Below are positions 8,688-16,308 of a stretch of 31,258 bases of DNA, piece by piece (the first letter of the stretch is position 1; every line of letters starts with the position of its first letter). The notes under the pieces were generated by a model. That model made no database searches. It saw only the letters and a list, made by a program, of their open reading frames with translations, and was not told the DNA's origin. Source of the stretch: JALQUL01 sp964556425. Its GTDB lineage: Bacteria > Pseudomonadota > Gammaproteobacteria > Burkholderiales > Burkholderiaceae_C. Location: contig CAZKWC010000034.1 of NCBI GenBank assembly GCA_964556425.1, forward strand, positions 1-31,258, read 5' to 3'. Both the position numbers and the translations under genes were made by a program.

Positions 8688-8787
8688 NNNNNNNNNNNNN
8701 NNNNNNNNNNNNNNNNNNNNNNNNNNNNNNNNNNNNNNNNNNNNNNNNNNNNNNNNNNNNNNNNNNNNNNNNNNNNNNNNNNNNNNN
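8688..8787. other. Assembly gap of unknown true length (100 Ns)
   Basis: The flanks share no overlap and belong to two different genes: a peroxidase lacking its start on the left and a mutarotase lacking its C-terminal third on the right. The missing DNA must hold at least roughly 250-300 bp of mutarotase plus the peroxidase 5' end, and could hold whole genes. Confidence 0.9.
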
Positions 8788-9553
8788 GAACACAACTTAA
8801 GTCTTGTTGCTTCGCTGGAATCAGTTCGTCATTGACAGGGCACACCCAATCACTATTTATTTTTAATTGATGCTGAAAAGCCGCTGTCAAATCTTGCTCT
8901 GGTTTACCTAGGCTGGCATCAAGTAAGTTAAAGTAGGCATGATTAGTAAGCGATAGCGGTGTGTCTTGATCGCATATTGCTTGGTAGCTAATTTTTAAGC
9001 TCATAGGGCCAATTAACTCATACCTAGTTTGCACTCGTAAATTACCTGGAAATCCTTGATCCAAATGCGGCGACAAAAGTTCAAAACAAATACTGCTATG
9101 AGTTTGATCTTTTACTTGCCAATAATGCTGATCAAAACCCACTTCGCCACCATGCAACAAATGTTTTTGGTGGGTCGATTTTTTTAATTGCAGTATTCCG
9201 TCTGGGCCTGTGATTTGAGCATTCGCAATTCGATTGGCCCAGCGACCCACTGTCGCACCTAAATAAACCGATCGAATAATAGGATGGTGTGGGTAAAGAG
9301 TAGCATCTTGGCAGGTGCTTAATACTTCTTGATAAGCAAGTTCTTCGTTTGGACTCAAAGTATGGCTAGTCCTATTTTTAGCTAACTTACAACTTACCCA
9401 ACTAGCACCAAAGTCAGTGAGTTGAACTTTAATGCTAGTGTGTTGAGAAGAGTCAATAAAACTCAACTCAAAAACCTGAGGACTTTTTTGTTGATTGTGA
9501 CTGAGGGTGGATTCGGTGTAATTGTCCATAAATAACCCAATGTATATACCCAT
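8788..9553 (-). CDS. galM: Aldose 1-epimerase (galactose mutarotase), 3' end missing
   Basis: About 255 residues are present of a family usually near 340. GalM interconverts beta- and alpha-D-galactose, delivering the alpha form to galactokinase. Visible family motifs are FGASWVSC (48-55), GRWANRIANAQ (103-113) with the substrate Arg, KHLLHGGEVGFDQHYWQV (130-147) with a conserved His, and LTNHAYFNL (202-210) with the catalytic acid His205. The catalytic base Glu normally lies in the C-terminal part and is lost in the gap. ATGs at 9553 and 9529 are both possible starts; neither has a clear ribosome binding site, and the second (MDNYTEST) removes an 8-residue extension. It follows the permease genes by 59 bp on the same strand, as the apparent last visible gene of the galactoside operon. 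Confidence 0.85.
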
Positions 9554-9612
9554 CCCATCATTTATATTTTTTTAATCAACTATTGAATTCAGGCACTCAA
9601 ACATCAACATGG

Positions 9613-10461
9613 TTAGCCCTTGCTAGCACCTAAGGTTAAGCCTTCAACAAATTGTTTTTGCATTAAGAAAAATAAAATAATAGGAGGGGCAGCGGCTAAT
9701 AATGAACCAGCAGAAACCAATTGCCACTGCGCTACCCATTGACCATTTAAAGATTTCAAGCCACCAATTACTGGCATCGCATGATTACCCTGGATTAACA
9801 CCGTAGCCCAAAAATAATCATTCCAAATAAAGGTGAAAATTAAGACGGCCAATGCAGCCAAAGCAGGTCTTATCAAAGGTAAAACCACTTGGTAATAAAT
9901 TTGAAATTCAGAAGCTCCTTCTATACGCGCCGCCTCTATAAGTTCAAAAGGTAAGTCACGAATAAAATTACGCATAAAAAAAGTACAAAAACCTGTTTGA
10001 AATGCAATATGAAATAACACCAAACCCCAAATCGAATCATAAACACCTAGGTGCAAACTTAAATCTCGAACAGGTACCATTAAAATTTGAAATGGCACAA
10101 AGTTGCCACCTACAAAAATAAAGAACACCAGTAAATTGAGTTTAAAGCGATAAACTCCTAAAGCAAAACCAGCAAAACTACTTAACACCAAAGAGCCAAT
10201 AACAGTGGGAATAGTGACAGCAAAACTATTTTTTATATATTGCAATATAGGTGTATTACTGACAATATCATTTAGATTATTTTGCAGACTCCATGTAGGC
10301 CAACCCCAATAATTTCCTGCTGCTAAATCGCCACCGCTACGTACGGCTGTCCATGCCACCGCAATAATAGGCAACAACCAAACTAGCAAGGAAATAGGCA
10401 ATAATATTTTGTACAAATATTGCACCGGCTTACCAGTTTTTTGAATAGGGGTTGGAAACAT
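9613..10461 (-). CDS. Sugar ABC transporter permease, MalG/LacG-type
   Basis: A 282-residue inner-membrane permease with six predicted helices, of the carbohydrate uptake (CUT1) family. The EAA loop EAARIEGASEFQIYYQVVLPLIRPALAAL, which docks on the ATPase, is near residues 176-204. The C-terminal QKQFVEGLTLGASKG is typical of MalG-like subunits. I choose ATG 10461, one base beyond the stop of the upstream permease gene (TGAgATG). A longer frame starting with TTG at 10503 would overlap that gene by 41 bp and add an atypical charged extension. It partners with the permease at 10463-11356, the binding protein at 11480 and the ATPase at 14788. A galactoside substrate is inferred from the GH42 and GalM genes. 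Confidence 0.9.
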   Translation of the reverse strand: MFPTPIQKTGKPVQYLYKILLPISLLVWLLPIIAVAWTAVRSGGDLAAGNYWGWPTWSLQNNLNDIVSNTPILQYIKNSFAVTIPTVIGSLVLSSFAGFALGVYRFKLNLLVFFIFVGGNFVPFQILMVPVRDLSLHLGVYDSIWGLVLFHIAFQTGFCTFFMRNFIRDLPFELIEAARIEGASEFQIYYQVVLPLIRPALAALAVLIFTFIWNDYFWATVLIQGNHAMPVIGGLKSLNGQWVAQWQLVSAGSLLAAAPPIILFFLMQKQFVEGLTLGASKG

Positions 10462-10462
10462 C

Positions 10463-11356
10463 TCAAGCACTTTCTTTTTCTTGTTGATAAATTCTGTAAA
10501 CAAAATACAAGATATAAATCAACATCACTAAAAATAAAATGGTGGCAATAGCAGTGCCATAACCCATTCGATAACCGTATTCGCTTAAGGATTTTTCATA
10601 CATGTAATAGGCCAACACTCGGGACTGACCATAAGGCCCGCCCGAAGTCATAATCGAGACCATATCAAAACTTCGTAATGAACCAATAATAGTCACTACT
10701 ACAGCAATAAAGGTGGCAGGACGCAATTGCGGTAAGATCACATGCCACAGCATGGACCATCCTTTGGCACCCTCTAATCTGGCTGCTTCAATTAAATCAG
10801 GTCGTAAATTATTTAAACCCGTTAAATACAAAATCATGGTGTAGGCAATTTGAGGATATAAACCTGCCACCACAATTCCATAGGTGACCCAGTCTTCATC
10901 ACCTAAAATAGCAAAGCCTAAAAAGCCTATGCTTGGGTTATAAAACCAACTAAAAATTAAACCAATTACTACTTGTGAAATCACAAATGGGAAAAAGAAC
11001 AATGACTTCATGGCCTTCATACCAAACACTTTTTGGTTAAGAAATAGTGCCAAAGCTAAGCCAATCGGAACGGCTAATAAAAATCCAAAAAACCAAATCA
11101 CATTGTTTTTTGCAGAAAGCCAAAAATCGTTATCTGTCCATAATTCTTGGTAATTATCAAAACCAATCCATTTTTTATCGCCTAAACCATCCCAGTCATA
11201 AAAACTAATCGCAATCGATTGAAAAATTGGAGCAATCACATATACAAAAAACAAAAACATTACAGGTGCTAAAAAAAGCCATGGCGCTATTTTGCGCTGA
11301 TGCTTTTTCCACCAGCTTGGCTGGCGAGCAGGTAACGGTGACGAATATGAAGACAT
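10463..11356 (-). CDS. Sugar ABC transporter permease, MalF/LacF-type
   Basis: A 297-residue permease with six or so helices and a short cytoplasmic, basic N-terminus (PSWWKKHQRKIAPW). The EAA motif is EAARLEGAKGWSMLWHVILPQLRP near residues 190-213. It forms the heterodimeric membrane channel of a CUT1-type importer with the MalG-type subunit whose start follows its stop by one base. AGGA about 10 bases upstream of the ATG at 11356 is a fair ribosome binding site. A 123-bp intercistronic region with a stem-loop separates it from the binding protein gene, a common arrangement when the binding protein is made in excess. Confidence 0.9.
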   Translation of the reverse strand: MSSYSSPLPARQPSWWKKHQRKIAPWLFLAPVMFLFFVYVIAPIFQSIAISFYDWDGLGDKKWIGFDNYQELWTDNDFWLSAKNNVIWFFGFLLAVPIGLALALFLNQKVFGMKAMKSLFFFPFVISQVVIGLIFSWFYNPSIGFLGFAILGDEDWVTYGIVVAGLYPQIAYTMILYLTGLNNLRPDLIEAARLEGAKGWSMLWHVILPQLRPATFIAVVVTIIGSLRSFDMVSIMTSGGPYGQSRVLAYYMYEKSLSEYGYRMGYGTAIATILFLVMLIYILYFVYRIYQQEKESA

Positions 11357-11405
11357 GCCAAATTTTCCTAGAATGCTACCAATAAAATCATTGTGTCAAT
11401 AAGCA

Positions 11406-11443
11406 CTCGCATCACCTACTCATTACTCAATAGATGATGCGAG
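11406..11443 (-). promoter_or_regulatory. Intercistronic stem-loop after the binding-protein gene
   Basis: CTCGCATCA (11406-11414) and TGATGCGAG (11435-11443) form a perfect 9-bp stem with a 20-nt loop, 37 bp past the stop of the binding-protein gene and before the permease gene. No U-tract follows on the - strand, so it is more likely an mRNA-protecting or attenuating hairpin, as in malE-malF type junctions, than a full terminator. Confidence 0.6.
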
Positions 11444-11479
11444 ATCACTAATCCCTAATTCAATTTAGCAATTAATTAT

Positions 11480-12709
11480 TTATTTATAAACACGTTGACG
11501 TACTGCCTCTAAGCCTTTTAAGATTTCGGCACGTTGTTCTGGTTTCACCATATAACGCTGAAAACCTTCCATACCAGCTTTTGCCATTTCTGCAGGGGCA
11601 TCACGGTCATAAAACTGACCCAAACCAGATGCATTGCTCAACATTTTGAAGCCCGCTTGTAAGAAGGGGTCATCACCTACTTTAGAGCCATTATTCACTG
11701 GTAATTGCAATAAAGTAGCATTGACTTGAGTTTGTACGTCGGCTCTTGCCATATAAGCTAAGAAGCGTTTAGCATCGACTTTATTTTTAGCTTTAGCTGG
11801 AATGTGTGCAGTGTCAGTCGGTGCATCTTCAGCCATAGGCACATTATTGATTTTTGGAAACTGGAAAAATCCTAGTGTATCGTTGGTCATGCCTGCTTTC
11901 TTTAATGGGTCTACTGCAAAGTTACCCATTAAATACATGGCTGCTTCGCCTTTAACTAAAGCAGGTAAAGCATCTTGCCAATCAATACTGGCATGGTTGC
12001 TCAAATAATAACCAGGTTTCACCAATTGATCCCATTTATCAAATACAGCAGCTACACGTTTATCGGTGTAAGGCACTTTACCGCTGGTTAAATCCATGTG
12101 GAACTGATATCCATTCACACGCATATTCATGTAATCAAACCAGCCACCAGTAGGCCATAAGGCTTTGGTACCAATCGCAAACGGTGTTACACCAGCGGCT
12201 TTTAATTTGGCGCTTGATTTAATCAAGTCTTCCCAGTTAGTAGGTACTGCAATACCGTGTTTGTTAAATACTGATTTGTTGTAATACACACCCCATTGAT
12301 AATAGGTATAAGGCACGCCATATTGTTTGCCATTAATGGTCATGGCACTATTGGCTGATTTTAATTTTTCTTTAAGGCCTTCTTTAGCCCATACATCAGA
12401 CACATCTTCAAATAGGTTGGCGTTGACAAACGGAGCCATACGATTGCCAGCATACCAAGTCACCACATCAGGCGGATTAGCAGTTAAAAAGTTACGAATA
12501 GAAGTTTTAAAACCTTCATGGTCAAAGGTGTTGATTTTAATTTTGACGTCTGGATTTTCTTTCATAAATCCATCGGCCATTTGTTGCCAAGCTGCTTTAG
12601 GTGCTGGGTCAGAAGCATCGGTATTAATAATCAACTCGCCTGCTTGCGCAGCCATTGAGGACATTGCCAAAAGCGCAATTGCAATTGGATTTAAAACATA
12701 TTTTCTCAT
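11480..12709 (-). CDS. Sugar-binding periplasmic protein of a CUT1 ABC importer
   Basis: A 409-residue extracellular solute-binding protein (family 1, COG1653/UgpB-like). The N-terminus MRKYVLNPIAIALLAMSSMAAQA is a Sec signal peptide with a likely cut after AQA (residue 23). There is no lipobox Cys, so the protein is soluble in the periplasm, consistent with a Gram-negative host. The mature protein has the typical ELIINTDASDP start, PPDVVTWYAG near 79-88 and GVPYTYYQWGVYYNKSVF near 131-148. It delivers sugar to the two permeases downstream. AGGAGAC at 12716-12722 is the strongest ribosome binding site in this operon, fitting higher expression than the other subunits. The ligand is probably lactose or another beta-galactoside, inferred only from the adjacent GH42 gene. 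Confidence 0.92.
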   Translation of the reverse strand: MRKYVLNPIAIALLAMSSMAAQAGELIINTDASDPAPKAAWQQMADGFMKENPDVKIKINTFDHEGFKTSIRNFLTANPPDVVTWYAGNRMAPFVNANLFEDVSDVWAKEGLKEKLKSANSAMTINGKQYGVPYTYYQWGVYYNKSVFNKHGIAVPTNWEDLIKSSAKLKAAGVTPFAIGTKALWPTGGWFDYMNMRVNGYQFHMDLTSGKVPYTDKRVAAVFDKWDQLVKPGYYLSNHASIDWQDALPALVKGEAAMYLMGNFAVDPLKKAGMTNDTLGFFQFPKINNVPMAEDAPTDTAHIPAKAKNKVDAKRFLAYMARADVQTQVNATLLQLPVNNGSKVGDDPFLQAGFKMLSNASGLGQFYDRDAPAEMAKAGMEGFQRYMVKPEQRAEILKGLEAVRQRVYK

Positions 12710-12765
12710 TTTTTGTCTCCTAGGTTAATAATGACTTTGTTGATTAAAAACTTCAACCAACCGAC

Positions 12766-14784
12766 TTACAAAACTTTCCATATTGCTACTTGCTGAGCTT
12801 GCACTTTGGCACTACCTAATAACAACTGTGCCTGCTCTTGCTCGGGTTGCCACAGCTGTGCTTGATCTGAATAATTCACCAACATTTGAAAATGCTGCTG
12901 GCCATCTTGGCTGCTCATGCGGCTTAGCCTTAAGCCCTCTGCTAATGACTGAGTTGCAATACCGTATTGATGAGTAATTTCAGAAAACAAGGTTTTCCAA
13001 GTTTCTTGCTCTAACCATGCTGCGACATAATAAGTCGTATTATTTTTTGCTACTACCAGTTTAGATTTTGCACTTTGCCAATAGGGCTTAGCTGTTAAAC
13101 ACTCAATATCCTCCATCCAACGTGTGACTTGATGTTGATGGTGGTTATGCATGCTTGCTGAAGCGGTACTTATATCCACTGTTATACCAGGGGGTAAAGA
13201 GCTCACCCTTTTGACTTTGACTCCCGCCAAGGCTGTTAATGGACCGGGCGGTAAAGGCTCACTAATCGATAAATTTTCTGTTTTGCTTGCAACTCTAGGA
13301 GCCATCACAATTGGAATATTGCGACTGGCTAAGTGCTGTAATTGTTGCTGTAAATTAGCACTCACATGCCACTGGGCTGGTAGCACTACCATTTGGTAAG
13401 GTGTATTTTCAAATGAGCTATCGGAGGACACAATATCTACATCTAAACCAAGACTTCTTAAGGCACTATAAATTCTAAAGACTTGCTCTATGGCGTTATA
13501 GTCTTTTCCTTGCGGTGAAAGAGCTGCCATCCACATAGAGTCGTAATCAAATAATAAAGCGACTGATGCATTAGCCACTTGGAGTGTCCCAGCACTGGTT
13601 TGGCTTTGAAAGTTTTGGATTTCTTGGCTTAATTGCGCCACTTCTACGGCACCTTGCGCCTCAGAGCTATCGGGGGCTAATAAACCCGCATGCATTTGTT
13701 CCTGTGCATAAGGGCTTTGACGCCATCTAAAATAACTCACTAACTCACAACCATGAGCAAAAGCCTGCCAAGACCATAAACGTACCATGCCATCTTTGGG
13801 AATTGGATTCCAATGTGCCCAATTCACAGGGCCTGGTTGTTGCTCCATAATCCACCATCTTTTACCTCTACACATACCCCGATATAAATCATAATGAAAA
13901 CCTGGTATGTCTGGGTGTCCTACTTCTGCCCATTTCATTTTTTCCTCTTGATTGAGGAAAAACATTTGGGTAAAGCCAATTGGGTAGCTATCCAGAGTGG
14001 CAATATCTAAATCTTGCGAAACTCGATAGTGATCAAACTCGGTAAAAAAGCCCATAAAGTTGTGACTAACTGGTCGCTTGGGTGAGCCTTTTTGAATAAT
14101 TGCTACTTGCTCTTGATTAAAGGCAAGCACTTGATCAGAGCTAAATCTTTTCCAATCAAGTTGATGCACTGGCAAAATTTCTGTGACCGCTTGATAAGGA
14201 GGATCAATTTCATCAAAACTAAAATAACTCTGACTCCAAAACAAATTGGCCCATGCCTTATTAAGTGCTTGTATTGTGCCGTACTTGTTTTTTAACCATT
14301 CCCTAAAGGCAATTGCTGCATCTTTAGAAAAGCTTTCAACGGTAAAATGGCAACCATATTCATTGTCGGTTTGCCATGCCACTACCGCCTCATGTTGACC
14401 ATACCTATCTACAATGGCTTGGCTAATTCGCCTTGAGTGGGCTCTGTAAACTTTACTGGAAAAACAATAATGCCGTCTAGAACCAAAATGTTTGACATGA
14501 CCCATTGCGTCAATTGGTAAAATGTCAGGATGTGCATCAATTAACCATTTAGGTGGTGTAGCAGTAGGTGTGCAGAGCACTACTTTTAAGCCTTGGGCGG
14601 CTAATATTTCTATGATTTGATCTAGCCATTGCCAATTCCATTGGTCCATTTGTGGCTCGATTAATGACCATGCAAACTCTGCAATTCGAACATGACTAAT
14701 CCCCATCTCTGCCATTCTTTTGGCATCACTTGGCCAATAGGAAGCAGGCCATTGTTCGGGGTAATAACACACACCTAATTTCAT
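12766..14784 (-). CDS. Beta-galactosidase, glycoside hydrolase family 42
   Basis: A 672-residue GH42 enzyme, the usual size, hydrolysing terminal beta-D-galactosides. It starts with MKLGVCYYPEQWP and MGISHVRIAEFAWSLIEP (27-44), the GH42 TIM-barrel opening. The acid/base Glu is E142 in AWQTDNEYG (136-144), and the nucleophile is E314 in WWIMEQQPGPVNW (310-322). The middle (about 390-600) is the beta-galactosidase trimerisation-like domain and the end a small beta domain. No signal peptide is present, so it acts in the cytoplasm on imported substrate, which explains the ABC importer around it. It starts three bases after the ATPase gene stop, so it is co-transcribed with it. The products are galactose, for GalM/GalE, and an aglycone sugar such as glucose. 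Confidence 0.93.
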   Translation of the reverse strand: MKLGVCYYPEQWPASYWPSDAKRMAEMGISHVRIAEFAWSLIEPQMDQWNWQWLDQIIEILAAQGLKVVLCTPTATPPKWLIDAHPDILPIDAMGHVKHFGSRRHYCFSSKVYRAHSRRISQAIVDRYGQHEAVVAWQTDNEYGCHFTVESFSKDAAIAFREWLKNKYGTIQALNKAWANLFWSQSYFSFDEIDPPYQAVTEILPVHQLDWKRFSSDQVLAFNQEQVAIIQKGSPKRPVSHNFMGFFTEFDHYRVSQDLDIATLDSYPIGFTQMFFLNQEEKMKWAEVGHPDIPGFHYDLYRGMCRGKRWWIMEQQPGPVNWAHWNPIPKDGMVRLWSWQAFAHGCELVSYFRWRQSPYAQEQMHAGLLAPDSSEAQGAVEVAQLSQEIQNFQSQTSAGTLQVANASVALLFDYDSMWMAALSPQGKDYNAIEQVFRIYSALRSLGLDVDIVSSDSSFENTPYQMVVLPAQWHVSANLQQQLQHLASRNIPIVMAPRVASKTENLSISEPLPPGPLTALAGVKVKRVSSLPPGITVDISTASASMHNHHQHQVTRWMEDIECLTAKPYWQSAKSKLVVAKNNTTYYVAAWLEQETWKTLFSEITHQYGIATQSLAEGLRLSRMSSQDGQQHFQMLVNYSDQAQLWQPEQEQAQLLLGSAKVQAQQVAIWKVL

Positions 14785-14787
14785 TTT

Positions 14788-15951
14788 TTATACCCAGGCC
14801 TTGAGTTCATCATCTGATAGACTTCGCTCTAGGGCTTGTCCATTTTGATCAAACACATGTAATTGTTGGCTAGGAATTGACAAAGCAATTTTGTCACCTG
14901 TTTGTAGGGCTGCATGACCTGGCACTTTCACTAGGCAAGCATTGTCCATACTCAAAGCGGTACAGTTATCTAGGCCGTCAAGGTACACATGGGTAATTTC
15001 CCCCAAATGTTCTTGCCACCTTACCTGCCTTATGACACTTTGTTCTTGGTTCCCCAAGCTGCAATGCTCGGGCCGAATACCCAATGTAATTGGGGCACCT
15101 ACGCTTAATGCGCCAGCCAATACACGAGCCGTTAATAACTCACCACTTGGCAATTGAGCAACTATGGCATTGTTTTGCAAACTAGCTACTTTGGCAGCTA
15201 CAAAATTCATTTTTGGAGAGCCAATAAAACCAGCCACAAACTGGTTGCGTGGCCTATGGTATAAATCAAAGGGACTACCATGCTGAGCAATACTGCCGTA
15301 TTTTGCTGTCGCCTCTCCTGTGTTGAGTAATAAGATTTTATCGGCCAAGGTCATCGCCTCGACCTGATCATGTGTCACATACACCGAACTAGATTGGCCA
15401 AACTCACGGTGTAGCTTGGCAATTTCAAAACGAGTTTGCACGCGTAATGCGGCATCTAAGTTAGATAAAGGCTCATCAAATAAAAACACTCCGGGTTGAC
15501 GTACAATTGCCCTACCTATCGCAACCCTTTGTCTTTGACCTCCCGATAAAGCCTTTGGTTGCCTGTCTAATAAATTATCAAGCTGCAGCATAGTCGCCGC
15601 CGCCCTTACTCTTTGGTCAATTAATTTTTTATCTACTTTAGCTAATCGCATGCCAAATGACATGTTTTCATATACCGTCATATGCGGAAACAAAGCATAA
15701 CTTTGGAACACCATGGCTACACCTCTGTCGGCAGAAGGTACCGTGTTCATGACCTGACCATCAATTTTTAAAGTCCCTTGGCTTAAGTCTTCAAGGCCGG
15801 CTATTAATCGGAGCAATGTCGATTTACCACAACCCGATGGTCCAACAAAAACGCAAAACTCCCCTTGCTGAATATGCAAATTGACATCTTTAATAACAAG
15901 CGGGCCTTGGTTATAAGATTTACAAATGGATTGAAGCTCTATACTGGCCAT
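14788..15951 (-). CDS. Sugar ABC transporter ATPase, MalK/UgpC/MsmK-like
   Basis: A 387-residue ATPase energising sugar import. Walker A is GPSGCGKST (37-45), the Q-loop is VFQSYALFPHMTVYENM, the signature is LSGGQRQRV (135-143), Walker B is VFLFDEPLSNLD (155-166), and the switch His is in VYVTHDQ. The C-terminal third (from about 235) is the MalK-type regulatory TOBE domain with LGIRPEH. I choose ATG 15951 (MASIELQSICKSY), the family's normal start. A longer frame opens with TTG at 15978 and adds nine unusual residues. It is the first gene of the leftward operon and divergent from the LacI-type regulator. Such ATPases can serve several importers, so it may not be dedicated to this one. Confidence 0.93.
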   Translation of the reverse strand: MASIELQSICKSYNQGPLVIKDVNLHIQQGEFCVFVGPSGCGKSTLLRLIAGLEDLSQGTLKIDGQVMNTVPSADRGVAMVFQSYALFPHMTVYENMSFGMRLAKVDKKLIDQRVRAAATMLQLDNLLDRQPKALSGGQRQRVAIGRAIVRQPGVFLFDEPLSNLDAALRVQTRFEIAKLHREFGQSSSVYVTHDQVEAMTLADKILLLNTGEATAKYGSIAQHGSPFDLYHRPRNQFVAGFIGSPKMNFVAAKVASLQNNAIVAQLPSGELLTARVLAGALSVGAPITLGIRPEHCSLGNQEQSVIRQVRWQEHLGEITHVYLDGLDNCTALSMDNACLVKVPGHAALQTGDKIALSIPSQQLHVFDQNGQALERSLSDDELKAWV

Positions 15952-16308
15952 AAAAATTAGTTTTTCCAATAACTGCAACAGATAAGATGTGTTTTGATTA
16001 TCTATTGATATTTATTAGCAAATATTAGCAAAAACCCTTGTATAACTCAAATTCCCAGTCTTCTTTTTTTGTACCCATGCAAAATAAATGTCTTTATTTT
16101 AATTAGCGAGGTAAATGGCTAATTAATGGCCAAACTCACAAAAAAATTCATTTTTATGAGTTTTTAAGCTGTTTTCTAGACGAATCTGTTTAAATTAAGA
16201 TCATAAACCGTTAGGATAGAGAGTCAGAATAATGCTTCAATTGCTATTTCCCAGTTTTGTTCGAATGGATTTAGACAGCTATTCTGCTAATATTATTATC
16301 AAATTATC
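15952..16308. promoter_or_regulatory. Divergent control region of the galactoside operon and LacI regulator
   Basis: This 357-bp region holds five copies of the hexamer ATTAGC/GCTAAT. ATTAGC is at 16014, 16024 and 16102; GCTAAT is at 16118 and 16286. The first two lie in a perfect tandem repeat of TATTAGCAAA (16013-16032). The middle two form the inverted repeat TTAATTAGC-N10-GCTAATTAA (16099-16126). The last is inside TGCTAATATT (16285-16294), an exact 10-base match, in opposite orientation, to 16021-16030. This pattern suggests a regulator acting at several sites, most simply the divergent LacI-type protein. A further AT-rich inverted repeat (AAACTCA 16132-16138, TGAGTTT 16157-16163) is also present. 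Confidence 0.6.
16022..16050 (-). promoter_or_regulatory. Candidate promoter of the galactoside operon
   Basis: On the minus strand TTGAGT (16050-16045) is followed after exactly 17 bases by TAATAT (16027-16022), each matching the sigma-70 consensus at four of six positions. The start of transcription would be near 16015, giving a leader of about 65 bases before ATG 15951. The -10 box lies within the TATTAGCAAA tandem repeat, where a bound repressor would block it. Confidence 0.5.

Noticed and set aside
8535..8870. Gly/Val-rich + strand frame across the second gap
   Set aside because: It is the mirror of the Ala/Thr/Pro-rich peroxidase linker plus Ns and has no independent support.
7607..9553. 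A 648-residue single protein combining aldose 1-epimerase and cytochrome c peroxidase
   Set aside because: The open frame depends on 100 placeholder Ns; the two parts belong to different compartments and each lacks the end that faces the gap.
10462..10503. TTG start extending the MalG-type permease upstream
   Set aside because: It overlaps the preceding permease gene by 41 bp and adds a charged stretch not typical of the family; ATG 10461 is one base after the upstream stop.
12327..12728. 133-codon + strand frame opposite the binding-protein gene
   Set aside because: The minus-strand gene has a signal peptide and full family match; the antisense frame resembles nothing and is a shadow.
15952..15978. 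TTG start extending the ABC ATPase by nine residues
   Set aside because: MASIELQSICKSY from ATG 15951 is the normal family start.
16132..16163. AT-rich hairpin as a terminator in the galactoside control region
   Set aside because: The stem is almost all A-T with a mismatch and there is no gene ending nearby; it is only noted as an inverted repeat.
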